NCBI RefSeq assembly: GCF_014207745.1
Contig: NZ_JACHJB010000002.1
Location: 2,728,001-2,792,000 of the forward strand
Length of the DNA: 64,000 bases
Source: Nonomuraea muscovyensis
Lineage (GTDB): Bacteria > Actinomycetota > Actinomycetes > Streptosporangiales > Streptosporangiaceae
Direction: 5' to 3'
The notes under the pieces are model-generated. The model saw only the letters and a list, made by a program, of their open reading frames with translations, made no database searches and had not been told where the DNA came from. Positions within the stretch are counted from its first letter, which is position 1. Each line of letters starts with the position of its first letter. The position numbers and the translations under genes were made by a program. Positions 41,468-49,981 of this stretch are shown one piece after another.

Positions 41468-41869
41468 ATGGCGCAACCGAAACCTCCCGGTCAGCAGCAG
41501 AAACCACCGGGCAAGTCGTCCAAGGTCATCACGCTGACCGTCATCGGTGTCGTCTCCCTCATGGTGGTCGGGTTCTGCTCGGCCGTGCAGGAGGACGAGG
41601 TCGCCGCCGACTGCGTCAACATGGAGGAGCAGTTGCCGGACGGCTCCTACGAGGTCGTCGACGACGACTACTGCGACGACGACAACGGCACCACCACCTA
41701 CTACCGCGGCTCGCACGGCGCCTACCACTGGTACTACGGCGGCAACCGGGTCGGCACCCGCGTGCGTAGCGGCACCACCTTCCGCCCGTCGGACGTGGAG
41801 ATCAACTCACGCAGCGGCAAGACGATCCAGCGCGGCGGCTTCGGCAGTAAGTCGAGCAGCGGGAGCTGA
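41468..41869 (+). CDS. Membrane-anchored acidic protein (YgiB-like position)
   Basis: A 133-residue protein. A Pro/Gln/Lys-rich N-terminus, one transmembrane helix (about 19-38, KVITLTVIGVVSLMVVGFCS), then an exported acidic, Tyr-rich domain (QLPDGSYEVVDDDYCDDDN, GAYHWYYGG) and a Gly/Ser-rich tail. First gene of a three-gene operon with a glutathionylspermidine-synthase-like gene and a DUF350 gene, the place held by YgiB/DUF1190-type lipoproteins in enterobacteria. GAGCAGGAGC precedes the ATG. Confidence 0.8.
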   Translation: MAQPKPPGQQQKPPGKSSKVITLTVIGVVSLMVVGFCSAVQEDEVAADCVNMEEQLPDGSYEVVDDDYCDDDNGTTTYYRGSHGAYHWYYGGNRVGTRVRSGTTFRPSDVEINSRSGKTIQRGGFGSKSSSGS

Positions 41870-41872
41870 CAC

Positions 41873-43021
41873 GTGCGGCGTGAGCACAGGGCGCCCAGGC
41901 CCGGCTGGGAAAAGATCATAGAGAGTCAGGGGCTGGCCTACCATCGGGCCGCCCATCCCGAGGGGCTGAACCGCCCCTACTGGGACGAGTCCGTCCACTA
42001 CGTGTTCTCCATGGACGAGGTGGAGGCGCTGGAGGCGCAGGTCGAGGAGCTGCACGAGATGTGCCTGCAGGCCGCGGGCCACGTCGTGGAGGCCGGCCGC
42101 TTCGCCGAGTTCGCCATCCCCGAGTGGGCGGCCGAGGACGTCGCGCGGTCCTGGGAGCGCCGCGACCCCCACCTGTACGGCCGTTTCGACCTGCGCTACG
42201 ACGGCACGGGCCCGGCCAAGCTGCTGGAGTACAACGCCGACACCCCGACCTCGTTGCTGGAGTCGTCGGTGGTCCAGTGGTTCTGGCTGAAGGACACCCA
42301 CCCCGACGACGACCAGTGGAACTCCGTGCACGAGCGGCTCATCGACCGCTGGTCGGCGATGACGCTGCCGCCGGGTCCCACCCACTTCGCCTGGACCAAC
42401 ATGGACGAGACGGGCGAGGAGGCGATGACGCTGGCCTACCTGCAGGAGACCGCCGACCAGGCGGGGCTGCACACGGTCGCCGTCGCCATGGAGGACATCG
42501 GCTGGGACTCGCTCAACCGTCGCTTCGTCGACATGGAGGAGCGGATGATCCGGTCGGTGTTCAAGCTCTACCCGTGGGAGTGGATGCTGGCCGACCCGTT
42601 CGGGCGGCACGCCGTGCGCCACGGCACCTGGATCGAGCCGCTGTGGAAGGCGCTGCTGTCCAACAAGGCGCTGCTGGCCATCCTGTGGGAGCTGTATCCC
42701 GGGCATCCGAGCCTGCTGCCCGCCTACCTCGACGGGCCGCGCGAGCTGACCTCGTACATCGTCAAGCCGCTGCTCGGCCGGGAGGGCGCCTCGATGCGCG
42801 TCGTCACCCCGGGCGGCGGGCAGGAGACGCCCGGCTCCTACGGTCAGGAGGGGTTCGTCCACCAGGCGTTCGACGCGCTGCCCGACTTCGACGGCCAGCG
42901 TCCCGTGCTCGGCGCCTGGATGGTCGCCGACGAGTCGGCCGGACTGGGCATCAGAGAGACCTCCGGACTCATCACCGACGACACATCGTCCTTCGTACCT
43001 CACCGAATCGAGCGACCATGA
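41873..43021 (+). CDS. Glutathionylspermidine-synthase-family ATP-grasp ligase (YgiC/YjfC-like)
   Basis: A 382-residue stand-alone ATP-grasp amide ligase of the GSP_synth family. WDESVHYVFSMDEVEALEAQ, LYGRFDLRYDGTGPAKLLEYNADTPTSLLES (Mg/ATP-binding acidic residues), FKLYPWEWM and IVKPLLGREGASM (ATP-binding Lys and glycine loop) are diagnostic. The amidase domain of E. coli Gsp is absent. Actinobacteria lack glutathione, so the true peptide substrate must differ; the YgiC/YjfC relatives have an unknown substrate. GTG start, 3 bp after the previous stop. Coupled to DUF350 by ATGA. Confidence 0.92.
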   Translation: MRREHRAPRPGWEKIIESQGLAYHRAAHPEGLNRPYWDESVHYVFSMDEVEALEAQVEELHEMCLQAAGHVVEAGRFAEFAIPEWAAEDVARSWERRDPHLYGRFDLRYDGTGPAKLLEYNADTPTSLLESSVVQWFWLKDTHPDDDQWNSVHERLIDRWSAMTLPPGPTHFAWTNMDETGEEAMTLAYLQETADQAGLHTVAVAMEDIGWDSLNRRFVDMEERMIRSVFKLYPWEWMLADPFGRHAVRHGTWIEPLWKALLSNKALLAILWELYPGHPSLLPAYLDGPRELTSYIVKPLLGREGASMRVVTPGGGQETPGSYGQEGFVHQAFDALPDFDGQRPVLGAWMVADESAGLGIRETSGLITDDTSSFVPHRIERP

Positions 43022-43449
43022 CCCTGCTGGAAACCCTGCTCCGCGGCTCGGGCGCCATCGCCGCGTACGCCGCCGTCGGCATGATCCTGATGATCATCGG
43101 CTTCTACGTGATCGACCTGGCCACGCCGGGCAAGCTCAGCGCGATCATCCGCAGCGAGCGCAACCCCAACGCCACGCTGCTGGCCACCTCGGCGCTGGCC
43201 GCCGTGGGGCTCATCGTGGCGGCGTCCATCTGGTCGTCGGGCGGCAGGCTCGCCGAGGGGCTCGCGGGCACCGCGGTGTTCGGCCTGGTCGGCATCGTCG
43301 TGCAGACGGTCGCGATGCTCGCCTTCGACAAGGTGGTCGGCATCTCGGTGCGCGAGCTGGTCAAGGAGCCGGAGCTGCAGCCGGGCGCGCGGCTGCTCGC
43401 CGTCACCCACCTGGCGATCGGCCTGATCACCGCCGTCGCCGTCATCTGA
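43018..43449 (+). CDS. DUF350 (YjfL-family) membrane protein
   Basis: A 143-residue inner-membrane protein with four helices in two DUF350 halves (about 11-33, 52-75, 82-104, 123-143). ATPGKLSAIIRSERNPNATLLATSALAAVGLIVAASIWS is the first repeat junction. Its ATG overlaps the stop of the ligase gene. DUF350 proteins accompany YgiC/YjfC ligases widely, so the three genes form a conserved envelope-linked operon of unknown purpose. Confidence 0.9.
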   Translation: MTLLETLLRGSGAIAAYAAVGMILMIIGFYVIDLATPGKLSAIIRSERNPNATLLATSALAAVGLIVAASIWSSGGRLAEGLAGTAVFGLVGIVVQTVAMLAFDKVVGISVRELVKEPELQPGARLLAVTHLAIGLITAVAVI

Positions 43450-43554
43450 TCGCGGTCCGCCCGGCCCGTCCCCGGGAACGGCTCCGGGCGCGGGCGGACG
43501 CGCGGCTCGCGGCCTGCGGGACCGGCGACCGGCTGGACCTGGCAGTCTAGAGGA

Positions 43555-44727
43555 GTGACAGACCGGACCCGGGAGGACACCACACGCAGGCTGGAGCGGG
43601 CCATGGGCTCGCTCGGCACGGCGGCGATGGCGCGCATGGACGAGCAGCTGCCGTGGTTCCGCGCGCTCAGCGCCGAGGACCGCTCGTGGGTGGGCCTGGT
43701 GGCCCAGGCGGGCATCGCGGCCTTCGTCGAGTGGTTCCAGCACGCGGGCGAGGACCGTCCGACGCCCAGCATCGAGTTCTTCGGCACCGCGCCGCGCGAG
43801 CTGAAGCGGTCGATCTCGCTCCAGCAGACCGTGGACATCGTCCGGATCGTGGTCGAGGTGGTCGAGGCGCAGACCGACGAACTGGCCGCGCCGGGCGGCG
43901 AGGACCAGCTCCAGCAGGCCATGCTGCGCTACACCCGCGACGTGGCCTTCGCCGCCGCGCAGGTCTACGCGCGCGAGGCCGAGGCGCGCGGTTCCTGGGA
44001 CTCCCGGCTGGAGGCCCTCATCGTCGACGCGCTGGTGCGGGGCGAGGTGGACGACGGCCTCCACTCCTGGGCCGCGGCGCTCGGCTGGACCTCCGCCCCC
44101 GTGGTCGTGATCGCCGGCCACGCCCCCGACGACGACCCGCGGGCCGTGATCGACGGGCTGCGGGAGAAGGGCCGCCGCATCGGCATGGACCTGCTCGCCG
44201 GGGTGCAGGCCGACCGGCTGATCGTCATCGTCGGCGGCGCCGACAGCGTCCAGCACGCGGCCAGGCAGGTCGTGGCCCGCTTCGGTCCCGGCCCCATCGT
44301 CATCGGCCCCGAGGTGCCCGACCTGCACGCCGCCGCGCGCTCCGCCAGGGCCGCCCTGGCCGGGCTGAAGGCGTCGGCCGGCTGGCCCGACGCGCCGCGT
44401 CCCGTGCACGCCGACGACCTGCTCGCCGAGCGCGCGCTGGACGGCGACGAGGACGCCAGGGAGCAGCTCGTCGAGAACGTCTACCTGCCGCTGGCCGGCA
44501 CCCCGCTGCTCGACACGCTGGCCACCTACCTGGAGCAGGGCACCTCTCTGGAGGCCACGGCCCGCCTGCTGTTCGTGCATCCCAACACGGTCCGCTACCG
44601 CCTCAAGAAGATCACCGAGCTGACCGGCTACCAGCCGACCGAGGGCCGTTCCGCCTTCACCCTGCAGGTAGGGCTCATCCTCGGCAGGCTCACGGAGTCC
44701 GCCGTGATGTGGCGGGCGCTAACGTAA
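43555..44727 (+). CDS. fasR: PucR-family regulator of fatty acid synthesis (FasR-like)
   Basis: A 390-residue regulator. The N-terminal sensor-like part is followed by a GGDEF-like middle (about 160-270) and a C-terminal PucR helix-turn-helix: LLDTLATYLEQGTSLEATARLLFVHPNTVRYRLKKITELTGY (about 325-366). Its place directly before fabD-fabH-acpP-fabF is that of FasR, the activator of this operon in Streptomyces. GTG start. The fab promoter is in the 103-bp gap that follows. Assignment rests on context plus domain type. Confidence 0.9.
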   Translation: MTDRTREDTTRRLERAMGSLGTAAMARMDEQLPWFRALSAEDRSWVGLVAQAGIAAFVEWFQHAGEDRPTPSIEFFGTAPRELKRSISLQQTVDIVRIVVEVVEAQTDELAAPGGEDQLQQAMLRYTRDVAFAAAQVYAREAEARGSWDSRLEALIVDALVRGEVDDGLHSWAAALGWTSAPVVVIAGHAPDDDPRAVIDGLREKGRRIGMDLLAGVQADRLIVIVGGADSVQHAARQVVARFGPGPIVIGPEVPDLHAAARSARAALAGLKASAGWPDAPRPVHADDLLAERALDGDEDAREQLVENVYLPLAGTPLLDTLATYLEQGTSLEATARLLFVHPNTVRYRLKKITELTGYQPTEGRSAFTLQVGLILGRLTESAVMWRALT

Positions 44728-44745
44728 TCTGCCAGAAACCCCCAC

Positions 44746-44760
44746 TGTAGAGAACCTACA
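44746..44760 (+). promoter_or_regulatory. Inverted repeat TGTAG-AGAAC-CTACA, candidate FasR site
   Basis: A perfect 5-bp inverted repeat with a 5-bp spacer (15 bp), 71 bp before the fabD start, in the only sizeable gap of the cluster. The half-site spacing suits a dimeric helix-turn-helix activator. TTGGAC follows at 44769-44774, with TTAGCC 17 bp further as a poor -10. Confidence 0.5.
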
Positions 44761-44830
44761 AAAGACCTTGGACAAAGTTCGTACGCTTCCTTAGCCGCGT
44801 GTCGGAGTTCTACAGGGCAGGGTTGTTTGC

Positions 44831-45727
44831 GTGCTAGCAATCGTCGCGCCGGGCCAAGGCGCCCAGACTCCAGGTTTCCTGACGCCCTGGCTCGAAGTGC
44901 CCGGTTTCGCCGACCGGCTCGCCGCCTGGTCCGACGTCGCCGGCCTCGACCTGATCGCCTACGGCACCACCGCGGGCGCCGACGAGATCCGTGACACCGC
45001 CGTGGCCCAGCCGCTGCTGGTGGCCGCCGCGCTCGCCTCGGCCGAGGCGCTTGGCGTCACGCCCGGCCTGCTGGCCGGACACAGCGTGGGCGAGTTCGCC
45101 GCCGCCGCGCTGTCCGGGGCGCTGACCGCCGAGCAGGCGCTGGCCCTGGTCCGCGAGCGCGCCCAGGCCATGGCCAAGGCCGCCGCCGTCACCGAGACCG
45201 GCATGACCGCGGTGCTGGGCGGCGTCGAGGCCGACGTGCTGGCCGCCGTCGAGCGACACGGCCTGACCCCCGCCAACATCAACGGCGCCGGCCAGATCGT
45301 CGCCGGCGGCACCCTGGAGCAGCTCGCCGCGTTCAAGGACGACGCCCCGGCGCGCGCCCGCCTCATCCCGCTGTCCGTCGCGGGCGCCTTCCACACGGCG
45401 CACATGGCGCCGGCCGTGGCCCACCTGCGCGAGGCCGCCGCCTCCGTCACCCCCGCCGACCCCGCGGTCAGGCTGCTGTCCAACGCCGACGGCCAGACCG
45501 TGACCGACGGCGCCGACCTCGTCGAGCGGCTGGTCGGGCAGGTCAGCAGCCCCGTCCGGTGGGATCTGTGCATGACCGCCATGGCCGAGCTGGGCGTGAC
45601 CGCGATCATCGAGCTGCTGCCCGGCGGCACCTTGACCGGCCTGGCCAAGCGAGGGCTGCGGGGCGTGCCCACCGTCGCCCTGAAGACCCCCGACGACCTC
45701 GACGCTGCCAGGGAGCTGATCAAGTGA
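44831..45727 (+). CDS. fabD: Malonyl-CoA:ACP transacylase
   Basis: A 298-residue enzyme that moves malonyl from CoA to acyl carrier protein, the entry step for chain elongation. IVAPGQGAQTPGFL is the N-terminal motif, GHSVGE (83-88) holds the nucleophile Ser85, and the catalytic His lies in SVAGAFHTAHM. Acyl-binding Arg is in VRERAQAM. GTG start. It overlaps fabH by 4 bp (GTGA). Confidence 0.95.
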   Translation: MLAIVAPGQGAQTPGFLTPWLEVPGFADRLAAWSDVAGLDLIAYGTTAGADEIRDTAVAQPLLVAAALASAEALGVTPGLLAGHSVGEFAAAALSGALTAEQALALVRERAQAMAKAAAVTETGMTAVLGGVEADVLAAVERHGLTPANINGAGQIVAGGTLEQLAAFKDDAPARARLIPLSVAGAFHTAHMAPAVAHLREAAASVTPADPAVRLLSNADGQTVTDGADLVERLVGQVSSPVRWDLCMTAMAELGVTAIIELLPGGTLTGLAKRGLRGVPTVALKTPDDLDAARELIK

Positions 45728-46680
45728 GGATTCCCGACGTCGCCGCCGGCGCGAAGGTGCTGGGCTTCGGCCACTACCAGCCGGCCACCATCGTCACCAA
45801 CGACGACCTGGCCAAGACCATGGACACCAACGACGAGTGGATCCAGTCGCGGGTCGGCATCAAGGAGCGCAGGGTCGCCCCCGAAGGCGAGACGGTCGAG
45901 GACATGGCCGTGCAGGCCGGCGGCAAGGCGCTGGCCGCCAGCGGGCTGGCGGCCAGCGACATCGACCTGGTGATCGTGGCCACCTGCACGCTGGAGAGCC
46001 AGATCCCCAACGCCGCCGCCGTCGTCGCGCACCGCCTCGGCATCGAGTCCCCCGGCGCGTTCGACGTGAACGCCGCCTGCGCCGGGTTCTGCTACGCGCT
46101 CGCCACCGCCAGCGCCGCCGTCCGCGGCGGAACCGCGCGCAACGTGCTCGTCATCGGGTCCGAGAAGCTGTCGCAGTGGATCGACTGGACCGACAGGGCG
46201 ACCGCCGTGATCTTCGCCGACGGCGCGGGCGCCGCCGTGGTCGCCCCGTCCGACACGCCCGGGATCGGTCCGGTCGTGTGGGGCAGCGCGGGCGACAGGT
46301 CCGACGCGATCATCATCAACGACCGCGACAGCTTCCTCCACCAGGAGGGCCAGACCGTCTTCCGCTGGGCCACCACCGCGCTGCACCCGGTGGCCAAGGA
46401 GGCCTGCGAGCGCGCCGGCGTCGACCCGTCGGAGCTGGCCGCGTTCGTCCCCCACCAGGCCAACCTGCGCATCATCGAAGCCATCGCGCGCAAGCTCGGC
46501 GCCGACAACGCCGTCATCGCGCGTGACATCGTCACCGCCGGCAACACCTCCGCCGCGTCCATCCCGCTCGCGCTGTCGCGCATGCTGGAGCGTGGCGAGG
46601 TCCGCTCGGGCGACCTCGTGCTCGCTCTAGGCTTCGGCGCCGGCCTGACCTACGCGGGCCAAGTGATCGAGATTCCGTAG
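45724..46680 (+). CDS. fabH: 3-oxoacyl-ACP synthase III
   Basis: A 318-residue initiating condensing enzyme that joins an acyl-CoA primer with malonyl-ACP. In actinomycetes it also accepts branched primers. The catalytic triad is intact: Cys119 (NAACAGF), His244 (PHQAN) and Asn274 (AGNTSAASI). GFGAGLTYAGQ is the C-terminal signature. GTG start coupled to fabD. A 16-bp hairpin separates it from acpP. Confidence 0.95.
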   Translation: MRIPDVAAGAKVLGFGHYQPATIVTNDDLAKTMDTNDEWIQSRVGIKERRVAPEGETVEDMAVQAGGKALAASGLAASDIDLVIVATCTLESQIPNAAAVVAHRLGIESPGAFDVNAACAGFCYALATASAAVRGGTARNVLVIGSEKLSQWIDWTDRATAVIFADGAGAAVVAPSDTPGIGPVVWGSAGDRSDAIIINDRDSFLHQEGQTVFRWATTALHPVAKEACERAGVDPSELAAFVPHQANLRIIEAIARKLGADNAVIARDIVTAGNTSAASIPLALSRMLERGEVRSGDLVLALGFGAGLTYAGQVIEIP

Positions 46681-46685
46681 GATCC

Positions 46686-46734
46686 GGTACGGCTCACGCC
46701 GCACCTCATCAGCTCGTACGGCGTGAGCCGTACC
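46686..46734 (+). promoter_or_regulatory. 16-bp perfect hairpin between fabH and acpP
   Basis: Arms 46686-46701 and 46719-46734 pair without mismatch around a 17-nt loop, starting 6 bp after the fabH stop and ending 32 bp before acpP. No T-tract. Likely an attenuator or RNA-stability/processing element that lets acpP be expressed at a different level from fabD-fabH. Confidence 0.75.
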
Positions 46735-46765
46735 GAACCAAAGAAACCAAAGGAGAACCAACGAC

Positions 46766-47005
46766 ATGGCTGCCACCGAGCAGGAGATCCTCGCGGGCCT
46801 CGGCAAGATCATCAACGAGATCACCGGCATCCCGGCCGGCGAGGTCACCCCGGACAAGAGCTTCGTGGACGACCTCGACATCGACTCGCTGTCCATGGTC
46901 GAGATCGCCGTGGCCGCCCAGGACGAGTTCGGCGTCGAGATCCCCGACGACCAGCTCAAGAACCTGAAGACGGTCCAGGACGTGCTCAACTTCATCAAGA
47001 ACTAG
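46766..47005 (+). CDS. acpP: Acyl carrier protein
   Basis: A 79-residue acidic carrier protein. Ser41 in DIDSLSMVEI takes the 4'-phosphopantetheine arm. Four-helix length and charge are normal. AAAGGAG lies 10 bases before the ATG, the strongest ribosome site in the cluster, in keeping with high expression. Confidence 0.97.
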   Translation: MAATEQEILAGLGKIINEITGIPAGEVTPDKSFVDDLDIDSLSMVEIAVAAQDEFGVEIPDDQLKNLKTVQDVLNFIKN

Positions 47006-47070
47006 CGGCCCGGCCCCGCGCGGGCCGGCCCTGCCGAACGACCCTTCAGATCGACAAGGAGCGCGAAAAC

Positions 47071-48303
47071 GTGAGTGCGAACCGGGTACGTGTCGTCGTC
47101 ACCGGGCTTGGCGCGACGACGCCCGTCGGTGGAGACGTCACCTCGACCTGGTCGGCGCTCCTCGCCGGTCAGTCGGGTGTCAAGACCCTCACCGAAGACT
47201 GGGTCGACACCGTCCCCGTGACGTTCGCGGGGACGGCCGCGGTCGACCCGGCCGAGGTGCTGCCCAGGCCGGAGGCGCGCCGCCTCGACCGCAGCGAGCA
47301 GTTCGCGATGGTCGCCGCCCGCGAGGCCTGGCAGGACGCGGGTGCCCCCGAGGTGGCGCCCGAGCGGCTCGGCGTCGTGGTGTCCAGTGGCATCGGCGGC
47401 ATCAACACCACGCTGTCGGCCTACGACACCTACAAGGAACGCGGCTGGAACCGCCTGTCGCCGTTCACCGTGCCGATGCTCATGCCCAACGGCCCGGCCG
47501 CCTGGATCGGCCTCGACCGGGGCGCCCAGGCGGGCGTGCACGCGACGGTGTCCGCCTGCGCCTCCGGCGCGGAGGCCATCGGCTACGCGATGGACATGAT
47601 CCGGGCGGGCCGCGCCGACGTGGTCGTGGCGGGCGGCACCGAGGCCGCGATCCACGGGCTCAACATCGCGGCCTTCGCCGCGGCGCGGGCCATGTCGACC
47701 CGCAACGACGACCCGGCCGGCGCGTCGAGGCCGTGGGACCGCGACCGCGACGGATTCGTGCTCGGAGAGGGCGCCGGCATCATCGTGCTGGAGTCCGAGG
47801 AGCACGCCAGGGCTCGCGGCGCCCGCATCTACGCCTACGCCGCCGGGGTCGGCTACTCCGCCGACTCCCACCACATCACCCAGCCGGAGCCCGAGGGCCG
47901 TGGCGTGATCATGGCGATGACGCAGGCGCTCAACGACGCCGACGTCACCGGCCTCGACGTCAAGCACGTCAACGCGCACGCCACCTCGACGCCCGCCGGC
48001 GACGTGATCGAGGCGCAGGCCGTGGCCAAGTCCATCGGCACCCACCCGCTCGTCACCTCCACCAAGTCGATGACGGGCCACCTGCTGGGCGGCGCGGGCG
48101 GCATCGAGTCCGTCTTCACGATCAAGGCGCTGTACGACCGCGTCGTGCCGGCGACCATCAACCTCGACAACCCCGACGACGGCATCGAGGTGGACCTCGT
48201 CCACGGGGCCAACCGCTCGCTGCCCGAAGGCGACATCGCCGCGGTCAACAACTCGTTCGGGTTCGGGGGTCACAACGTGGCCGTCGTGTTCAAGGGGGCT
48301 TAG
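47071..48303 (+). CDS. fabF: 3-oxoacyl-ACP synthase II
   Basis: A 410-residue elongating condensing enzyme. Catalytic residues: Cys163 (VSACASG), His303 (VNAHATST) and His337 (TGHLLGGAG), with Lys332 in STKSMTG. The end NNSFGFGGHNVAVVFK is canonical. AAGGAG precedes the GTG start; an open frame upstream runs through acpP in another phase and is not coding. The next gene starts directly after the stop. Confidence 0.96.
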   Translation: MSANRVRVVVTGLGATTPVGGDVTSTWSALLAGQSGVKTLTEDWVDTVPVTFAGTAAVDPAEVLPRPEARRLDRSEQFAMVAAREAWQDAGAPEVAPERLGVVVSSGIGGINTTLSAYDTYKERGWNRLSPFTVPMLMPNGPAAWIGLDRGAQAGVHATVSACASGAEAIGYAMDMIRAGRADVVVAGGTEAAIHGLNIAAFAAARAMSTRNDDPAGASRPWDRDRDGFVLGEGAGIIVLESEEHARARGARIYAYAAGVGYSADSHHITQPEPEGRGVIMAMTQALNDADVTGLDVKHVNAHATSTPAGDVIEAQAVAKSIGTHPLVTSTKSMTGHLLGGAGGIESVFTIKALYDRVVPATINLDNPDDGIEVDLVHGANRSLPEGDIAAVNNSFGFGGHNVAVVFKGA

Positions 48304-49728
48304 ATGACCGTGATCGACAACAGGGGGGTGACGCGGGGCTCCGACACGGAGCCCGCCGATCCCCGCGATCCGGCCGTCCGGCTGGCCGCGCTGCTCGACG
48401 AGGGCTCACTGCTGCTGATCACTCCCCAGGACAAGAGCGGCGTGCTCGCCGCCATGGGCCGCGTCGAGGGCGTCCCCGTCGTCGCCTTCTGCAGTGACGC
48501 CCGCTTCCAGGGCGGCGCGATGGGCAGCGAGGGCTGCGAGCACATCGTGCACGCCTACGACGTGGCCGTCCGCGAACGGGTGCCGGTCATCGGGATCTGG
48601 CACTCCGGTGGTGCGCGACTCGCCGAAGGCGTCGAGTCGCTGCACGCCGTCGGCCGGGTCTTCGCCGCCATGACCAAGGCGTCCGGCGTCGTCCCCCAGA
48701 TCTCCGTGGTCGTCGGCCCGGCCGCCGGTGGCGCCGCATACGGCCCCGCCCTCACCGACCTGGTCATCCTCGCCGACTCCGGCCGCATCTTCGTCACCGG
48801 GCCCGACGTGGTCCGCAGCGTCACCGGTCAGGACGTCGACAGCGCCGCGCTCGGCGGCCCCGAGCCGCACAGCAAGCGCAGCGGTGTCGTGCACGTCGTC
48901 ACCAAGACCGAGACCGACGCGCTGCTCAAGGCGCGCCAGCTCGCCGTGCTCCTCGGCCACCAGGGCCGGGTGCGCACCTCCGCCGTGGAGGAGGTCGACT
49001 TCTCCACCCTGCTGCCCGAGTCGGCCCGCCGCGCCTACGACGTCAAGCCGCTGGTCAACGGCCTGCTCGACGAGCCCGGCGTCGAGCTGCATCCGAAGTG
49101 GGCGCCCAACATCGTCACCACCCTCGGCCGTCTCGGCGGCCGGACGGTCGGTGTGGTCGCCAACAACCCGCTGCGGCTCGGCGGGTGCCTCGACGCCACC
49201 TCCGCCGAGAAGGCCGCCCGGTTCGTCCGCATGTGCGATGCCTTCGGCGTGCCGCTGGTGGTCCTCGTGGACGTGCCGGGCTACCTGCCGGGTGTCGGCC
49301 AGGAGCACGACGGCGTGGTCCGGCGGGGCGCCAAGCTGCTGCACGCGTTCGCCGAGGCGTCGGTGCCGCGGGTCACGCTGGTCACCCGCAAGGCATACGG
49401 CGGGGCGTACGTCGCGATGAACTCCCGCGCGCTCGGCGCGACCAAGGTGTTCGCCTGGCCGACCACCGAGGTCGCGGTCATGGGCGCGGTGGCCGCGGTG
49501 CGCGTCCTCAAGCGGCGCGACCTCGCGGCGGCGCCCGAGGAGGAGCGCGCCGAGTTGGAGCAGCGCCTGGCCGCCGAGCACGAGAAGACGGCCGGTGGGC
49601 TCGCCCGCGCCCAGGAGCTCGGCGTGATCGACGAGGTGCTCAAGCCCGCGGAGACGCGCGGCGCGATCGCCAAGGTGCTCGCCCAGGCCACCCCGGCCAG
49701 GGGCGCGCACGGCAACATCCCCCTCTAA
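48304..49728 (+). CDS. Acyl-CoA carboxylase carboxyltransferase (beta) subunit, AccD6-like position
   Basis: A 474-residue carboxyltransferase that passes CO2 from biotin to acetyl-CoA (or propionyl-CoA), giving the malonyl-CoA used by fabD. N half: GCEHIVHAYDVAVRERVPVIGIWHSGGARLAEGVESL and VVVGPAAGGAAYGPALTD (acyl-CoA site). C half: LVVLVDVPGYLPGVGQEHDGVVRRGAKLLHAFAEA and VTRKAYGGAYVAMNS (biotin site). Both oxyanion glycine pairs are present. It is joined to fabF with no gap, as accD6 is to the mycobacterial FAS-II genes. The alpha subunit is elsewhere. Confidence 0.93.
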   Translation: MTVIDNRGVTRGSDTEPADPRDPAVRLAALLDEGSLLLITPQDKSGVLAAMGRVEGVPVVAFCSDARFQGGAMGSEGCEHIVHAYDVAVRERVPVIGIWHSGGARLAEGVESLHAVGRVFAAMTKASGVVPQISVVVGPAAGGAAYGPALTDLVILADSGRIFVTGPDVVRSVTGQDVDSAALGGPEPHSKRSGVVHVVTKTETDALLKARQLAVLLGHQGRVRTSAVEEVDFSTLLPESARRAYDVKPLVNGLLDEPGVELHPKWAPNIVTTLGRLGGRTVGVVANNPLRLGGCLDATSAEKAARFVRMCDAFGVPLVVLVDVPGYLPGVGQEHDGVVRRGAKLLHAFAEASVPRVTLVTRKAYGGAYVAMNSRALGATKVFAWPTTEVAVMGAVAAVRVLKRRDLAAAPEEERAELEQRLAAEHEKTAGGLARAQELGVIDEVLKPAETRGAIAKVLAQATPARGAHGNIPL

Positions 49729-49734
49729 CCGACG

Positions 49735-49759
49735 CGTGACGGCCCCCGCGGCCGTCACG
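49735..49759 (+). terminator. First hairpin after the fatty acid cluster
   Basis: Perfect 10-bp stem CGTGACGGCC/GGCCGTCACG with a 5-nt loop, 6 bp after the carboxyltransferase stop. Confidence 0.8.
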
Positions 49760-49818
49760 GCGACCGGCCGGCCCAGCCCCGGCCACCAGGTCGGACAGCC
49801 CCTGCACACGACACGCGA

Positions 49819-49849
49819 CGGCCCCGCACCGATGACCGGTGCGGGGCCG
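49819..49849. terminator. Second, stronger hairpin between convergent genes
   Basis: Perfect 13-bp stem CGGCCCCGCACCG/CGGTGCGGGGCCG, loop ATGAC, extended imperfectly by ACACGCGA/TTCGTGT. It can stop transcription from both sides. Confidence 0.85.
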
Positions 49850-49981
49850 TTCGTGTGTCCGGCGACCGTTCGGGACGGCAGGCGTGGGGAGGAGACGTCA
49901 GTCGGGGCGATCCGCCGGGGCGGGCCAGGCGCGGGCCACCGCCGGGGCGGCCGGGCGAGGGGAGAACCCGCCCGGGGCGGG

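Noticed and set aside
46723-48303. A longer FabF with about 116 extra N-terminal residues
   Set aside because: The extension is acpP read in the wrong phase; AAGGAG and the family N-terminus support the GTG at 47071.
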